Of a stretch of 64,000 nucleotides of DNA, positions 55,036-63,940 are shown piece after piece. The stretch lies in assembly GCF_000177215.2 (NCBI RefSeq), contig NZ_CM001368.1, forward strand, positions 2,108,001-2,172,000, written 5' to 3'. The translations under genes and the position numbers were made by a program. This stretch comes from Solidesulfovibrio carbinoliphilus subsp. oakridgensis (GTDB lineage Bacteria; Desulfobacterota; Desulfovibrionia; Desulfovibrionales; Desulfovibrionaceae). Position 1 is the first letter of the stretch. Each line of letters starts with the position of its first letter. The notes beneath the pieces were generated by a model. The model had not been told where the DNA came from, did not search any database, and saw nothing but the letters and a program-made list of their open reading frames with translations.

Positions 55036-57612
55036 GTGACCGCAACGCCCACCACCCTGCCCGTCCCCGTGGCCAACCGCCGCGTCGCCGTCGCCGCGGG
55101 CCTGGCCACGACCTGCCTCCTGGCGGCCTTGCTGGGTCTCCTGGCGGGCTGGCACCAGGAGCACCACTGGTGGGTCTGGGAGGTCTGGGAGCTTCGGATT
55201 TTCTGTCTGACGGCCCTGGTCGTGGCCGGACTGCCGGGACTCCTGGTGGGGCTCCTGGTCGACCGCCAGCACAAGCTTCGGCTGGCCCTTTCCCGGCGGG
55301 AAGAGGAAGTCGGCACGGCCAGGGCCGACCTGGCCTGGACCAACCGGGCGCTCGTGGCCCTTGGCGCGGTCAACCACGAACTCATCCGGGCCACGGACCG
55401 GACGGGTTTTCTCGTCCGCGTCTGCCAGGCCCTGGTGGAAAAATCCGGCTACGGCCTGGTCTGGGTGGGCATGGCCGAGCCCGGTCCGGACAAGCGGGTG
55501 CGGATCGAGGCCCGGGCCGGGGAGAACGCCGCCTGGCTCGAAACCCTCGGCGCGCGCTACGACGACACGCCCAAGGGCCGGGGCCCGACCGGGACGGCCA
55601 TCCGCGAAGGCCGCATGGTCCTCGTGTCCCGCTTTCAGGACGAAAACTTTTTCCAGTTGTGGCCGGGCCGGCCGTCCTCCCTCGAACACTACACCACGGC
55701 CCTGTCCTTCCCCTTGCGCATCGACGGCCGGGTGATCGGGGCCCTATCCATCTACGAGCGCCGGCAACGGGATTTCGGCCCGGAAGAGCTCGCCCTCCTC
55801 ACCCAGATGGCCGACGATGTCTCCCACGGCCTGCAATTTTTGCATCTGAAAGCGTCCAGGGAACGCGTGACCACCATGCTGCGCCAGGCGCTCCGGGCCA
55901 GTTCGGCCATGGTCCGAACCACCCGCGAGCTGGTGGCCGGCGAGGCCGACCTGCCGGCCATAGCCGCCATGATCCTCAAGCAGGCCATGGCCCTGACCGC
56001 AAGCCCGCTCGGGGCCGTGGGCGTGGTCGAAGGGCGCACGGGCCGCCTGGACTGGCTGACCGTCTGCGGCCCCACCGGCCCCCTGGCCCCGGCCCTGGCC
56101 GAGGAATGCGACTACTATCCCGACGACAGCGGCCATTTTTCCGGTCCGTTCGCCGCCACCCTCAATGCCGGGGAATCCCTCCGCCACAACGCGCCCGTGT
56201 CCCTCGATGCCGTGGGGCCGTGCTTTCCCAACCGGGCCCAGGTCCACCGGTTCCTGGCCGTGCCGTTGCGGCGCACCGCCACCGGGCCGGGCGGCCTCCT
56301 GCTGCTGGCCGACGCCAAGGCCCCGTACAGCGACCGGGATGCCCGGACCCTGCAGCGGATGGCCGTGCTTTTCGACATGGGCGCGGCCCGGCTGCGGGTG
56401 GAAACCGAGCTCGTGGCCGCCAGACGCCAGGCCGAGGCGGCCAGCGAGGCCAAGACCCAGTTCCTGGCCAATGTCAGCCACGAACTGCGCACGCCCATAA
56501 ACGGCATCCTCGGCATGGCCCAGCTGGCCATCCTCGAAGGAGCGGTCGGCCGCGATGCCGAATACTGGCAGACCGTGCGCGACGCCACGGACCGGCTGGT
56601 GGCCATCGTCGACAACCTGCTGGAGCTGGCCAGCGTCGAATCCGGGTCGCTCTCGCCCCTGCTGCGGGAATTTTCCCTGCGCCGGCTGCTCGAATCCCTG
56701 CGCGGCGCGTTTTCGGTCCGGGCCGGGCTGGCCGGCCTGACGCTTGGCCTCGACATCACCCCGGGCCTCCCCGACCGGCTGCTGGGCGATCCCTTCCGGT
56801 TGCGCCAGATCCTCGGCAACCTCCTCGACAACGCCATCCGCTTCACGCCCTCCGGCGGTGTTTCCATGCAGATCCGGCCCTTTGATCCCCGGACGGCGGG
56901 CGGACCGCAGCGGGTCTTCGTGGCTGGCGATTTCAACGGCATAAGCCTCGTTTTCACCGTGACCGACACCGGCATCGGCATTCCCAAGGACAAGCAGGCC
57001 GCCATTTTCGAGAGCTTCACCCTGGGCGAGGACCATCTGACCAAGCGGTTCGGCGGCACGGGCATGGGGCTTTCCATCGCCAGGCGTCTGGCCGAGCTCC
57101 TGGGCGGCAGCATCTGGGTGGAGAGCCGGCCCGGCTTTGGCAGCACGTTCCACCTGACGGTCCCCATGTGGCCGGTGTCGGACGAGGCCGGCCCAGCCCT
57201 CGCGTCGGCCCTGCCGGCCGACCTGCCGCCGCTGCGGTTCCTGGTGGTGGAGGACGAGGCCGTCAACCGGCTGGCCCTGGCCCGCAGCCTGCGAAAGCTC
57301 GGCCACGAGGTGCTGGAGGCCGGCAACGGCGAGGAGGCCCTGCGCCAGCTCTCCATGGAGCGGGTGGACGTGGTGATCATGGACGTGCAGATGCCGGTCA
57401 TGGACGGCCTGGCCGCCGTGGCCCACATCCGCAACGGCGAAGTGCCGGGCACCAACCGCCGCCTGCCGGTGGTGGCCCTGACGGCCTACGCCCTGGAAGG
57501 CGACCGCAAGCGGTTCCTCGCCGCCGGCATGGACGAGTTCGTGACCAAGCCCTGCGACATGGACCAGCTCCTGCGCGCCGTGGCCAAGGTGGTCGGGAAG
57601 GTGGGGGGCTAG
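55036..57612 (+). CDS. Hybrid sensor histidine kinase (2TM-GAF-GAF-HisKA-HATPase-REC)
   Basis: 858 residues from a GTG after CGGGAG. Two membrane helices (about 20-40, 54-74), GAF domains (about 115-270 and 300-450), phosphoacceptor domain with His482 in SHELRTPINGILG, ATPase with TDTGIGIP and GTGMGLSI, and receiver with Asp783 in IMDVQMPVMDG. GAF domains suggest a small-molecule, light or redox input. Its TAG stop overlaps the TAG of the converging PIN gene. Confidence 0.94.
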   Translation: MTATPTTLPVPVANRRVAVAAGLATTCLLAALLGLLAGWHQEHHWWVWEVWELRIFCLTALVVAGLPGLLVGLLVDRQHKLRLALSRREEEVGTARADLAWTNRALVALGAVNHELIRATDRTGFLVRVCQALVEKSGYGLVWVGMAEPGPDKRVRIEARAGENAAWLETLGARYDDTPKGRGPTGTAIREGRMVLVSRFQDENFFQLWPGRPSSLEHYTTALSFPLRIDGRVIGALSIYERRQRDFGPEELALLTQMADDVSHGLQFLHLKASRERVTTMLRQALRASSAMVRTTRELVAGEADLPAIAAMILKQAMALTASPLGAVGVVEGRTGRLDWLTVCGPTGPLAPALAEECDYYPDDSGHFSGPFAATLNAGESLRHNAPVSLDAVGPCFPNRAQVHRFLAVPLRRTATGPGGLLLLADAKAPYSDRDARTLQRMAVLFDMGAARLRVETELVAARRQAEAASEAKTQFLANVSHELRTPINGILGMAQLAILEGAVGRDAEYWQTVRDATDRLVAIVDNLLELASVESGSLSPLLREFSLRRLLESLRGAFSVRAGLAGLTLGLDITPGLPDRLLGDPFRLRQILGNLLDNAIRFTPSGGVSMQIRPFDPRTAGGPQRVFVAGDFNGISLVFTVTDTGIGIPKDKQAAIFESFTLGEDHLTKRFGGTGMGLSIARRLAELLGGSIWVESRPGFGSTFHLTVPMWPVSDEAGPALASALPADLPPLRFLVVEDEAVNRLALARSLRKLGHEVLEAGNGEEALRQLSMERVDVVIMDVQMPVMDGLAAVAHIRNGEVPGTNRRLPVVALTAYALEGDRKRFLAAGMDEFVTKPCDMDQLLRAVAKVVGKVGG

Positions 57613-58172
57613 GCCTTTGTTTTACGGGACGCTTTGGCGGGGGATTTGAAAGAGCGCAGCAAGCGTGGCCGTTCCGCCAGCGCTCCGGTTTGCAACCACT
57701 CTACCGCTTTTTCAGCTTCATTCGCCGGATTGACCCAGGCGATTTTTCCAATTTCAGGCTGTTGCTCCAAGCAGTTTCGCAAACTTCCCCGAACCGCTTC
57801 ATCCAAGGATGCAACTCGCCCATCCGTTTGCATGGCCGCGTCGATCAGATGCAAATCCTTGCTGATATTCCGGTAATCTTTTTCCGGGCAATCGCCACCA
57901 CCGAACGCGCTCCACAGTTCCTTGTTTCCCGCTTCGGGCAACCGCACAAGTTTTCCTTTCCGCACCATCGCGGTCAGCCACGTGCTGCTGAACCGGGACC
58001 GGTGCTTGTTCCATTCAGCCAGGAGTTCCGGATTGGCAGCCATCCTGTGGCAAATGACCAGGACCGCTTCCAGGAACTCACGACACAGGCGGGATACCGG
58101 GTGGTCCGTTCCACCAGCCGACTGTGCCACGGAGGCATCGATGACGATGGCTTTTGAGATCTTATTTCCCAT
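57609..58172 (-). CDS. PIN-domain nuclease-like protein of an ATPase-PIN module
   Basis: 187 residues from MGNKISKAIVIDASVAQSAGG. The PIN pattern is visible: Asp12 in VIDAS, Glu53 in ANPELLAEW, Asp106 in KDLHLIDAA and Asp124 in VASLDE, a plausible four-acid metal site, within a 170-residue domain. Its start overlaps the ATPase end by 11 bases, so it is the second gene of the pair. PIN domains are usually RNases (VapC) or Flap-type nucleases. No VapB-like antitoxin is present. A signal-dependent nuclease gated by the ATPase is inferred. Confidence 0.75.
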   Translation of the reverse strand: MGNKISKAIVIDASVAQSAGGTDHPVSRLCREFLEAVLVICHRMAANPELLAEWNKHRSRFSSTWLTAMVRKGKLVRLPEAGNKELWSAFGGGDCPEKDYRNISKDLHLIDAAMQTDGRVASLDEAVRGSLRNCLEQQPEIGKIAWVNPANEAEKAVEWLQTGALAERPRLLRSFKSPAKASRKTKA

Positions 58173-59502
58173 CGCGAGAAAGCCTTGTCTCCACGGCGTC
58201 GAGGTAGGCCTTCTCGGCATTGAGCGCGGTCATGTCGAAGTCCTGGGGCCAGTCGCCGAACGCGCCGTTCTCGTCGAGTTCGGCGCAGGTGACCGTGGTG
58301 GAGCCGTCTTCGGGGCTGCGGGAGAACCAGTGCAATTTGACGATGGCCGGATCGAGGTTGCCCTCGGCCACCAACGTTTGCACCCCGCGAATGAGAATGT
58401 CGGAATGGGTTTCGATGATGACGAGGACGCCGCGTTTGGAAGCTTCGGCAATAACGGCGGCGAGCCTGTATTGCGCAAGGGGGTGAAGGTGGATTTCCGG
58501 CTGTTCGATGTAGACGATCTGTCCGGGTTCGGCGGCAAGGAGAGCCACCAGAACAGGTAAGGTTTGTGAGACGCCGACGCCGACGTCGGCGATGTTGACA
58601 AGGTCTGCTGTGTCAGACTTTGTACTTTTTGGAAGACGTCCGACTTTTATTTCCACTTGAGTGGCATCAATCGAAGTAGCAAACACACCAGTGGTAAGAG
58701 AAAGAGCTTCTAAATATCGGCCAATTATCTGTATATGTTCCTGATTCTTTTGCTGCCAGTAATAAATTATACTGGCAACGTAGTTTTCAAATGTTCCTGG
58801 ATAACTTCTACCAACATTTGAAGTCCTATACGTTCTTTCTGGGTTTCCTCGCAACCCTGGAAGGTGAATGATATTTTTTGAAATTTTAATCATATTATAA
58901 ATATAAAAAAATGATTCAGAAAAAAAGTCTCCGATTTCTTCATCCCCTTGAATCCAGCTGACAGCAAATATATCCAAAAAACACCTTCGCACTATTTCAA
59001 CAAAATACTTAATTTCTGACAAACTTTCATCAGAAAATCGTTCAGACTGTAAGGCTCTTTTCTCTAATTCTTTTTTGGTCATTCCTTTTTCAAAAACTAT
59101 TTTTTTTAAAAAACTAGAGAAATATTCGACAGAGTGTATGTCAAAACTATTAACATCGTTCCCGACATACGATGTTCCTACGGCTCCAAATATCGAATGC
59201 AACGTAACTTTAAAGATACTGGAGATATCGCTTCGATCAAATGACAAAATCTGATCAGATTTCGTAAACCTCACATTCGGCCCATCCAATAAAAATACAC
59301 CCGGATCGTACGGCGCTTCCAACGTCTGCTTCATCAGCAAAAGCGGCTGCATCATGCTTGACTTGCCCGAACTGTTGGCCCCGGCCAAGATCGTGAGCGG
59401 CGCGATATACAGCGTCTGCTCGCAGCTGATCGACTTGAACCCGGCCACGGAAATGGCTGTCAGACGGTCGTCTTTAGAGGAAGTGTCATTTGAAATTCGC
59501 AT
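58162..59502 (-). CDS. AAA/OLD-like ATPase (AAA_15/AAA_21, DUF3696-like) of an ATPase-PIN module
   Basis: 446 residues. Walker A GANSSGKS (41-48), the VGVGVSQTLPVLVAL signature, Walker B VYIEQPEIHLHP (Glu333, Glu336) and IETHSD (His366), the pattern of ABC/Rad50-like OLD-type ATPases found in many defence systems. RBS AGGTGA. The middle (about 100-300, bases 58600-59200) is AT-rich and rich in Ile, Phe, Ser and Lys, unlike the GC-rich neighbours, a mark of horizontal transfer. It starts 43 bases after comM ends. Not fused to TOPRIM; the nuclease is the downstream PIN protein. Confidence 0.85.
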   Translation of the reverse strand: MRISNDTSSKDDRLTAISVAGFKSISCEQTLYIAPLTILAGANSSGKSSMMQPLLLMKQTLEAPYDPGVFLLDGPNVRFTKSDQILSFDRSDISSIFKVTLHSIFGAVGTSYVGNDVNSFDIHSVEYFSSFLKKIVFEKGMTKKELEKRALQSERFSDESLSEIKYFVEIVRRCFLDIFAVSWIQGDEEIGDFFSESFFYIYNMIKISKNIIHLPGLRGNPERTYRTSNVGRSYPGTFENYVASIIYYWQQKNQEHIQIIGRYLEALSLTTGVFATSIDATQVEIKVGRLPKSTKSDTADLVNIADVGVGVSQTLPVLVALLAAEPGQIVYIEQPEIHLHPLAQYRLAAVIAEASKRGVLVIIETHSDILIRGVQTLVAEGNLDPAIVKLHWFSRSPEDGSTTVTCAELDENGAFGDWPQDFDMTALNAEKAYLDAVETRLSRDGK

Positions 59503-59545
59503 GTCTTCACCTTACCTCAAGCCGTGCCGACTGCAAAACCCAATC

Positions 59546-61081
59546 TTACGCCAGCCGCTGCCGGTCCAGATTGCGTAGATTGACGGCTTCGGCCAGATGC
59601 TCGACCCGGACGTCGGGCGTGGCGTCGAGGTCGGCGATGGTGCGGGCGATGCGCAAAATCCGCGTGTGGGCCCGGGCCGAGAGGCCGAGCCGTCTCACCG
59701 CGCCGTCGAGGAAGGCGTGGCCTTCGCCGGTCACGGCGCAAAACTGTGACAAGGACCGGCCCGAAAGCTTGCTGTTGACCGAAAACGGCAGCCCGCCGTA
59801 GCGGGCGGCCTGCACGGCCCGGGCCGCCAGCACCCGCTCCCGCATGACCGCCGAGGTCACGGCCGAGGCCTCGGCCCGCAGTTCCTTGTACGGCACGGCC
59901 GGCACCTCCACCTGCAAGTCGATGCGGTCCAGAAGCGGCCCGGACAGCCGCGACCGGTACCGCCGGACCTCGGCCTCGCCGCAGGAGCAGGCGTGGCGCT
60001 CGTCGCCGAGGTAGCCGCACGGGCAGGGGTTCATGGCCGCGACCAGCATCACGTCCGCCGGGTAGGACAAGGACATGGCCGCCCGGGCGATGGTCACCCG
60101 GCCGTCCTCCAGGGGCTGGCGCAGGACTTCCAGCACCGATTTCTTGAATTCCGGCAGCTCGTCCAGAAAAAGCACCCCCCGGTGGGCCATGGACACCTCC
60201 CCGGGCCGGGGATAGGAGCCGCCGCCGATCAGGCCGGCGTCGGAAATGGTGTGGTGCGGGCTTCGAAACGGCCGGGCCGTCAAAAGCCCGGCTCCGTCCA
60301 GCCGGCCGGCCACGGAATAGATGGTCGTGACCTCGAGCGCCTCGTCGAAGCCAAGCGGCGGCAGGACGGTCGGGATGCGCTTGGCCAGCATGGTCTTGCC
60401 CGAGCCGGGCGGGCCGATAAAAAGGAGGTTGTGGCCGCCGGCGGCCGCGATCTCGACCGCCCGCTTGGCGTGGGCCTGGCCTTTGACCTCGCTGAAATCC
60501 TCGGCAAAGGCCGCCTCCTGGCCGGCCGCCGCAAAGGACGGGGCCATGGCCGGGGAAAGCCCCTCCTCGCCCGTGAAAAAGCGCAAGGCCTGGGCCAGGG
60601 TCCCCACCGCGTACACGGCGAGGCCCTCGACCACGGCCGCCTCGGCCGCGTTGGCCTCGGGCACGAGCAGCCCTCGCGCTCCGGCCCGCCTGGCCCGGGC
60701 CGCCAGGGGCAGGATGCCGGGCACGGGTTTGAGTTCGCCCGAGAGCGACAGTTCGCCGGCCATGAAAAACCCGGCCACGGCCTCGGCCGGCAGGACGCCC
60801 ACCGCGGCCAGCAGGGCCATGGCCAGGGGCAGGTCGTAGGCCGAGCCCTCCTTGCGGACATCGGCCGGGGCCAGATTGACGGTGATGCGGGCCGGGGGAA
60901 GTTTCAGGCCCGCGTTTCGAAGGGCGGCAAAAACCCGCTCCTTGCTCTCGCGCACCGCCCCCTCGGCCAGTCCGACCATGGTGAAAGACGGCAGCCCCTG
61001 CCGGGCCAGATCGACCTCCAGGGTGACCGGGTAGGCCTCGATGCCGAGCAGGGCGGCGGTGGAAATGGTGGACAGGCTCAT
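59546..61081 (-). CDS. comM: ComM/YifB-family Mg-chelatase-like ATPase
   Basis: 511 residues. N-terminal Lon-like ChlI domain (MSLSTISTAALLGIEAYPVTLEVDLARQGLPSFTMVGLAEGAVRESKERV), Walker A IGPPGSGKTMLAKR, Walker B LFLDELPEF and the C-terminal CPCGYLGDERHACSCGEAEVRRYRSRLSGPLLDRIDL. A helicase promoting branch migration in natural transformation in other bacteria. The ATPase-PIN module is inserted directly after it. Confidence 0.95.
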   Translation of the reverse strand: MSLSTISTAALLGIEAYPVTLEVDLARQGLPSFTMVGLAEGAVRESKERVFAALRNAGLKLPPARITVNLAPADVRKEGSAYDLPLAMALLAAVGVLPAEAVAGFFMAGELSLSGELKPVPGILPLAARARRAGARGLLVPEANAAEAAVVEGLAVYAVGTLAQALRFFTGEEGLSPAMAPSFAAAGQEAAFAEDFSEVKGQAHAKRAVEIAAAGGHNLLFIGPPGSGKTMLAKRIPTVLPPLGFDEALEVTTIYSVAGRLDGAGLLTARPFRSPHHTISDAGLIGGGSYPRPGEVSMAHRGVLFLDELPEFKKSVLEVLRQPLEDGRVTIARAAMSLSYPADVMLVAAMNPCPCGYLGDERHACSCGEAEVRRYRSRLSGPLLDRIDLQVEVPAVPYKELRAEASAVTSAVMRERVLAARAVQAARYGGLPFSVNSKLSGRSLSQFCAVTGEGHAFLDGAVRRLGLSARAHTRILRIARTIADLDATPDVRVEHLAEAVNLRNLDRQRLA

Positions 61082-61247
61082 GGTATTCCCAAACCGATAC
61101 AGCCTGGGCCGCCGCAGGGCAAGGCCGGGCTTGGGCAACGGCCAGGAAGGCCGGGGGTTTTCATTTCATGCCGCCAGTGGTAGCGTTGTCCGAAGCCACA
61201 GCTGTTTTTGCAACAACACCTCACCGCCATCCCGGGACTCCAACGGC

Positions 61248-63200
61248 ATGATCCCTGCCCGTTTTCCCCTGACGCGCTCGGTTGGCGGCGCGGTCCTCCT
61301 GACGCTTGTCTGCGTCAACACCGTGCTGTTGGCCGCCTTCGGCCTCCTCGACTACGCCGGGGAAAAGCACCGCTACGAAGCCGAACTCCGCTACGACCTC
61401 ATGGTCGAGGCCGACCAGCTGGCCGCCAACCTGGCCACGCCCCTGTGGGTGCTCGACAAAGAGCATGTGCGGCGCCACCTGGACGGCATCATGCAAAACG
61501 AGCGCGTCGCCGCCGTGGTGGTGACCGAGGCCGGCTCCCCGGCCGTGTACGTCGGCCGCACCCGGGACCGGACCTGGCGGCCCTCGCCCGTCACCGAACA
61601 CCCGGCCCTGGACGGGGTCATCGTCGAAAAGCGCCCCATCCGTCACCTGGACACGGACCTCGGCACGGTGGAAATCTTCGCCACCCGCCAGTTCGTGGAC
61701 CAGGACCTGGAAGGTTCCTTCGCCCGCATCCTCCTGCGCATCCTCGGGCTCAACGCCTGCCTGGCCCTGGTCCTGGCCCTGGTTCTGCGCTGGCGGGTCA
61801 TCGGGCCGCTGGCGCGCCTGGAACGCTACGCCGCCCGCGTCAGCCTCGGCGACGGCACCGGCGAAACCCCGCCCCTCGACGGCCTGCGCTGGGAAATGGC
61901 CAGCCTCGGCCGCACCATGGAAGAGATGGTCAACCGCCTCTCCTCGGCCCAGCGCAAATACCGGGACATATTCGAACACGCCACGGAAGGCATTTTCCAG
62001 ACCACCTTCGACGGCCGCATCCTGTCGGCCAACGCCGCCATGGCCCACATGCTCGGCTACGATACGCCCCAGGAGTTCATGGAAACCGTCACCGACGTCG
62101 GCCGCCAGCTTTTCCACTCGCCGGACGAACGCCGGCGGATGCTCACGCGCCTTTTGTCCGAAGACAGCGTGCCCGGCCTCCAGCTCCGGTTCCTGCGCCG
62201 CGACGGCCAGACCATCTGGGTGCTTTTAAACATCCGGCTGGTGCGCGACGGCAAAGGCAATCCGCTGTATACCGAAGGCACGCTCACCGATGTCACGGCC
62301 CGGGTCCGGGCCGAACGCCGTCTGGAAATCTTAAACCGCCACCTGCGCGAGGCCGTCAAGGAACGGACCCGCCGGCTGGCCGAAAAAGCGGCCGAACTCG
62401 AAGCCGCCAACCTGCGCCTCCAGGAACTCGACCGGCTCAAATCCGGGTTCCTGGCCACCGTTTCCCACGACCTGCGCACGCCGCTGACGTCCATCATGGG
62501 CTTCGCCAAGCTCATCACCCGCGATTTCACCAAATTCTTCAAGCCGTTCGCCTCGGGCCACGAACGCCTGACCCGGCAGGCCGACCGCATCGCCGCCAAC
62601 CTCGGCATCATCGAAAGCGAAGGCGAACGCCTGACAAGGCTTGTCAACGACTTCCTCGACCTGTCCAAGATCGAATCCGGCCGGGCCCAGTGGCGCGACG
62701 CCACCGTGGACACCGCCGCCCTCATCCTCCGGGCCACCGAAGCCAGCAGCGCCGATTTCGCGGCCAAGCCCGAGGTGGCTTTCACCATGGACGTGGCCCC
62801 GGACCTGCCGCCGCTTCGCATCGACCCCGACCGCCTGACCCAGGTGCTGGTCAATCTCCTCGGCAATGCCGCCAAATTCACCGACCAGGGCCACGTCCGG
62901 CTGCGGGCCGGCGTCGCGGGGCCGGTCCTTCGCGTGGAAGTGACCGACACCGGCCAGGGCATTCCCCGGGAATCGCTGGAGAAAATCTTCGATAAATTCC
63001 ATCAGGCCCAGGCCGGGGACACCGTCCAGGAAGGCCAGCGCCGCAAAGGCACCGGCCTTGGCCTGGCCATCTGCCGCCAGATCGTCGGGCACTACCAGGG
63101 CCGCATCTGGGCCGAATCCGAACTCGGCCGGGGCAGCACCTTTCTCATGGAGCTTCCGCTCCCCCACCTGTCGCCGGGGGAGAACGAGGACGGAGAATAG
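61248..63200 (+). CDS. Sensor histidine kinase (periplasmic domain-HAMP-PAS-HisKA-HATPase)
   Basis: 650 residues. Membrane helix (about 11-33), periplasmic domain (about 35-155), helix (about 160-182), HAMP, PAS (about 240-360), coiled coil, His407 in SHDLRTPLTS, ATPase with TDTGQGIP and GTGLGLAICRQ. No receiver domain, so it needs a separate regulator, which is not adjacent. The start is at MIPARFPLTRSV, after a weak GGGA. Confidence 0.92.
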   Translation: MIPARFPLTRSVGGAVLLTLVCVNTVLLAAFGLLDYAGEKHRYEAELRYDLMVEADQLAANLATPLWVLDKEHVRRHLDGIMQNERVAAVVVTEAGSPAVYVGRTRDRTWRPSPVTEHPALDGVIVEKRPIRHLDTDLGTVEIFATRQFVDQDLEGSFARILLRILGLNACLALVLALVLRWRVIGPLARLERYAARVSLGDGTGETPPLDGLRWEMASLGRTMEEMVNRLSSAQRKYRDIFEHATEGIFQTTFDGRILSANAAMAHMLGYDTPQEFMETVTDVGRQLFHSPDERRRMLTRLLSEDSVPGLQLRFLRRDGQTIWVLLNIRLVRDGKGNPLYTEGTLTDVTARVRAERRLEILNRHLREAVKERTRRLAEKAAELEAANLRLQELDRLKSGFLATVSHDLRTPLTSIMGFAKLITRDFTKFFKPFASGHERLTRQADRIAANLGIIESEGERLTRLVNDFLDLSKIESGRAQWRDATVDTAALILRATEASSADFAAKPEVAFTMDVAPDLPPLRIDPDRLTQVLVNLLGNAAKFTDQGHVRLRAGVAGPVLRVEVTDTGQGIPRESLEKIFDKFHQAQAGDTVQEGQRRKGTGLGLAICRQIVGHYQGRIWAESELGRGSTFLMELPLPHLSPGENEDGE

Positions 63201-63230
63201 AGGCGGGAGAAGGGGAGAGAAGACGAAGAA

Positions 63231-63397
63231 GCCTCCGGCGGCCGGGGGGGATCATCCCCCCCGGCCCCCCCGGGCGGGGATTTGGGCAGGCGAGTGGTTC
63301 GGCAGTCGTTGGCGGTTGCGCGTCGGTGCGACCGGAATCGGGCCGCCCCCTCCGGGTGGGTCCGGGAGGGGGTGACCCCCTCCCGGCCGCCGGAGGC
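63231..63397. repeat. Convergent-junction repeat, copy 7 (both arms)
   Basis: Left arm 63231-63245, inverted right arm 63383-63397. Inner palindromes: GGGGGGATCATCCCCCC on the left, GGGAGGGGGTGACCCCCTCCC on the right, as in copy 1. Flanks GAGAAGACGAAGAA and ATCTTCCCTTCCCC. Fills the gap between the kinase and the secreted protein gene. Confidence 0.85.
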
Positions 63398-63442
63398 ATC
63401 TTCCCTTCCCCCGTCCCGCCCCGCCCGCCGCCGCGTCCGGGG

Positions 63443-63940
63443 CTACTGGCCGCCCTTCTGGCGCTGCTGGTCGATTTCCTTTTTGAGGCCTTCGCCGTAT
63501 TTGCGGGACTGGATGATGATGTCGTCGACCTTGTCGCCACGAATCTTCATGAGCGAAATCTTATACGCCCCATCGATGGGAATCATGGAGTTCTTGGAAT
63601 CCGCGTACAAGGCGTTCATGGCGCTGACGACCTGGTCCGGGTCCATGCCGGCGTAGGAATTGAAGCAGCCCCGGAAGTTGTTCTCGATGTCCTGGGCCTT
63701 GGCATCCTTTTGCATGGTGCTGATGTCGGTGCACATGATCCGCACGGCCGTGGCCAGGCCGAAGAGGAAGGCCCGTTTTTCCTTTTCGGTGTTGCTGGTC
63801 CAGGCGTGGGCGAACGTGGCGGCGCCGGCCGGGGCCGAGGCGGCCGGAGCCGCGGCCGTGACCTGGGAGGCCGGGAAAGCCGGGACGCGGCCGACCACGA
63901 GCACGAACAGGGCGGCAAAGAGCAGAGCCTTTTTGGACAT
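63443..63940 (-). CDS. Secreted hypothetical protein
   Basis: 165 residues. Signal peptide MSKKALLFAALFVLVVGRVPAFPA, an Ala/Pro-rich spacer, then a helical domain with two Cys (RIMCTDIS and FRGCFNS) that may pair, and FNSYAGMDPDQVVSAMNALY. No family recognised; a small periplasmic protein is likely. Followed to the window end by about 60 bases of upstream region. Confidence 0.8.
   Translation of the reverse strand: MSKKALLFAALFVLVVGRVPAFPASQVTAAAPAASAPAGAATFAHAWTSNTEKEKRAFLFGLATAVRIMCTDISTMQKDAKAQDIENNFRGCFNSYAGMDPDQVVSAMNALYADSKNSMIPIDGAYKISLMKIRGDKVDDIIIQSRKYGEGLKKEIDQQRQKGGQ

Noticed and set aside
2215..63397. The junction repeats as insertion sequences or MITEs
   Set aside because: No transposase, no target-site duplications that I can see, and the strict placement at converging 3' ends fits termination better than random insertion. 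MITE ancestry is still possible.
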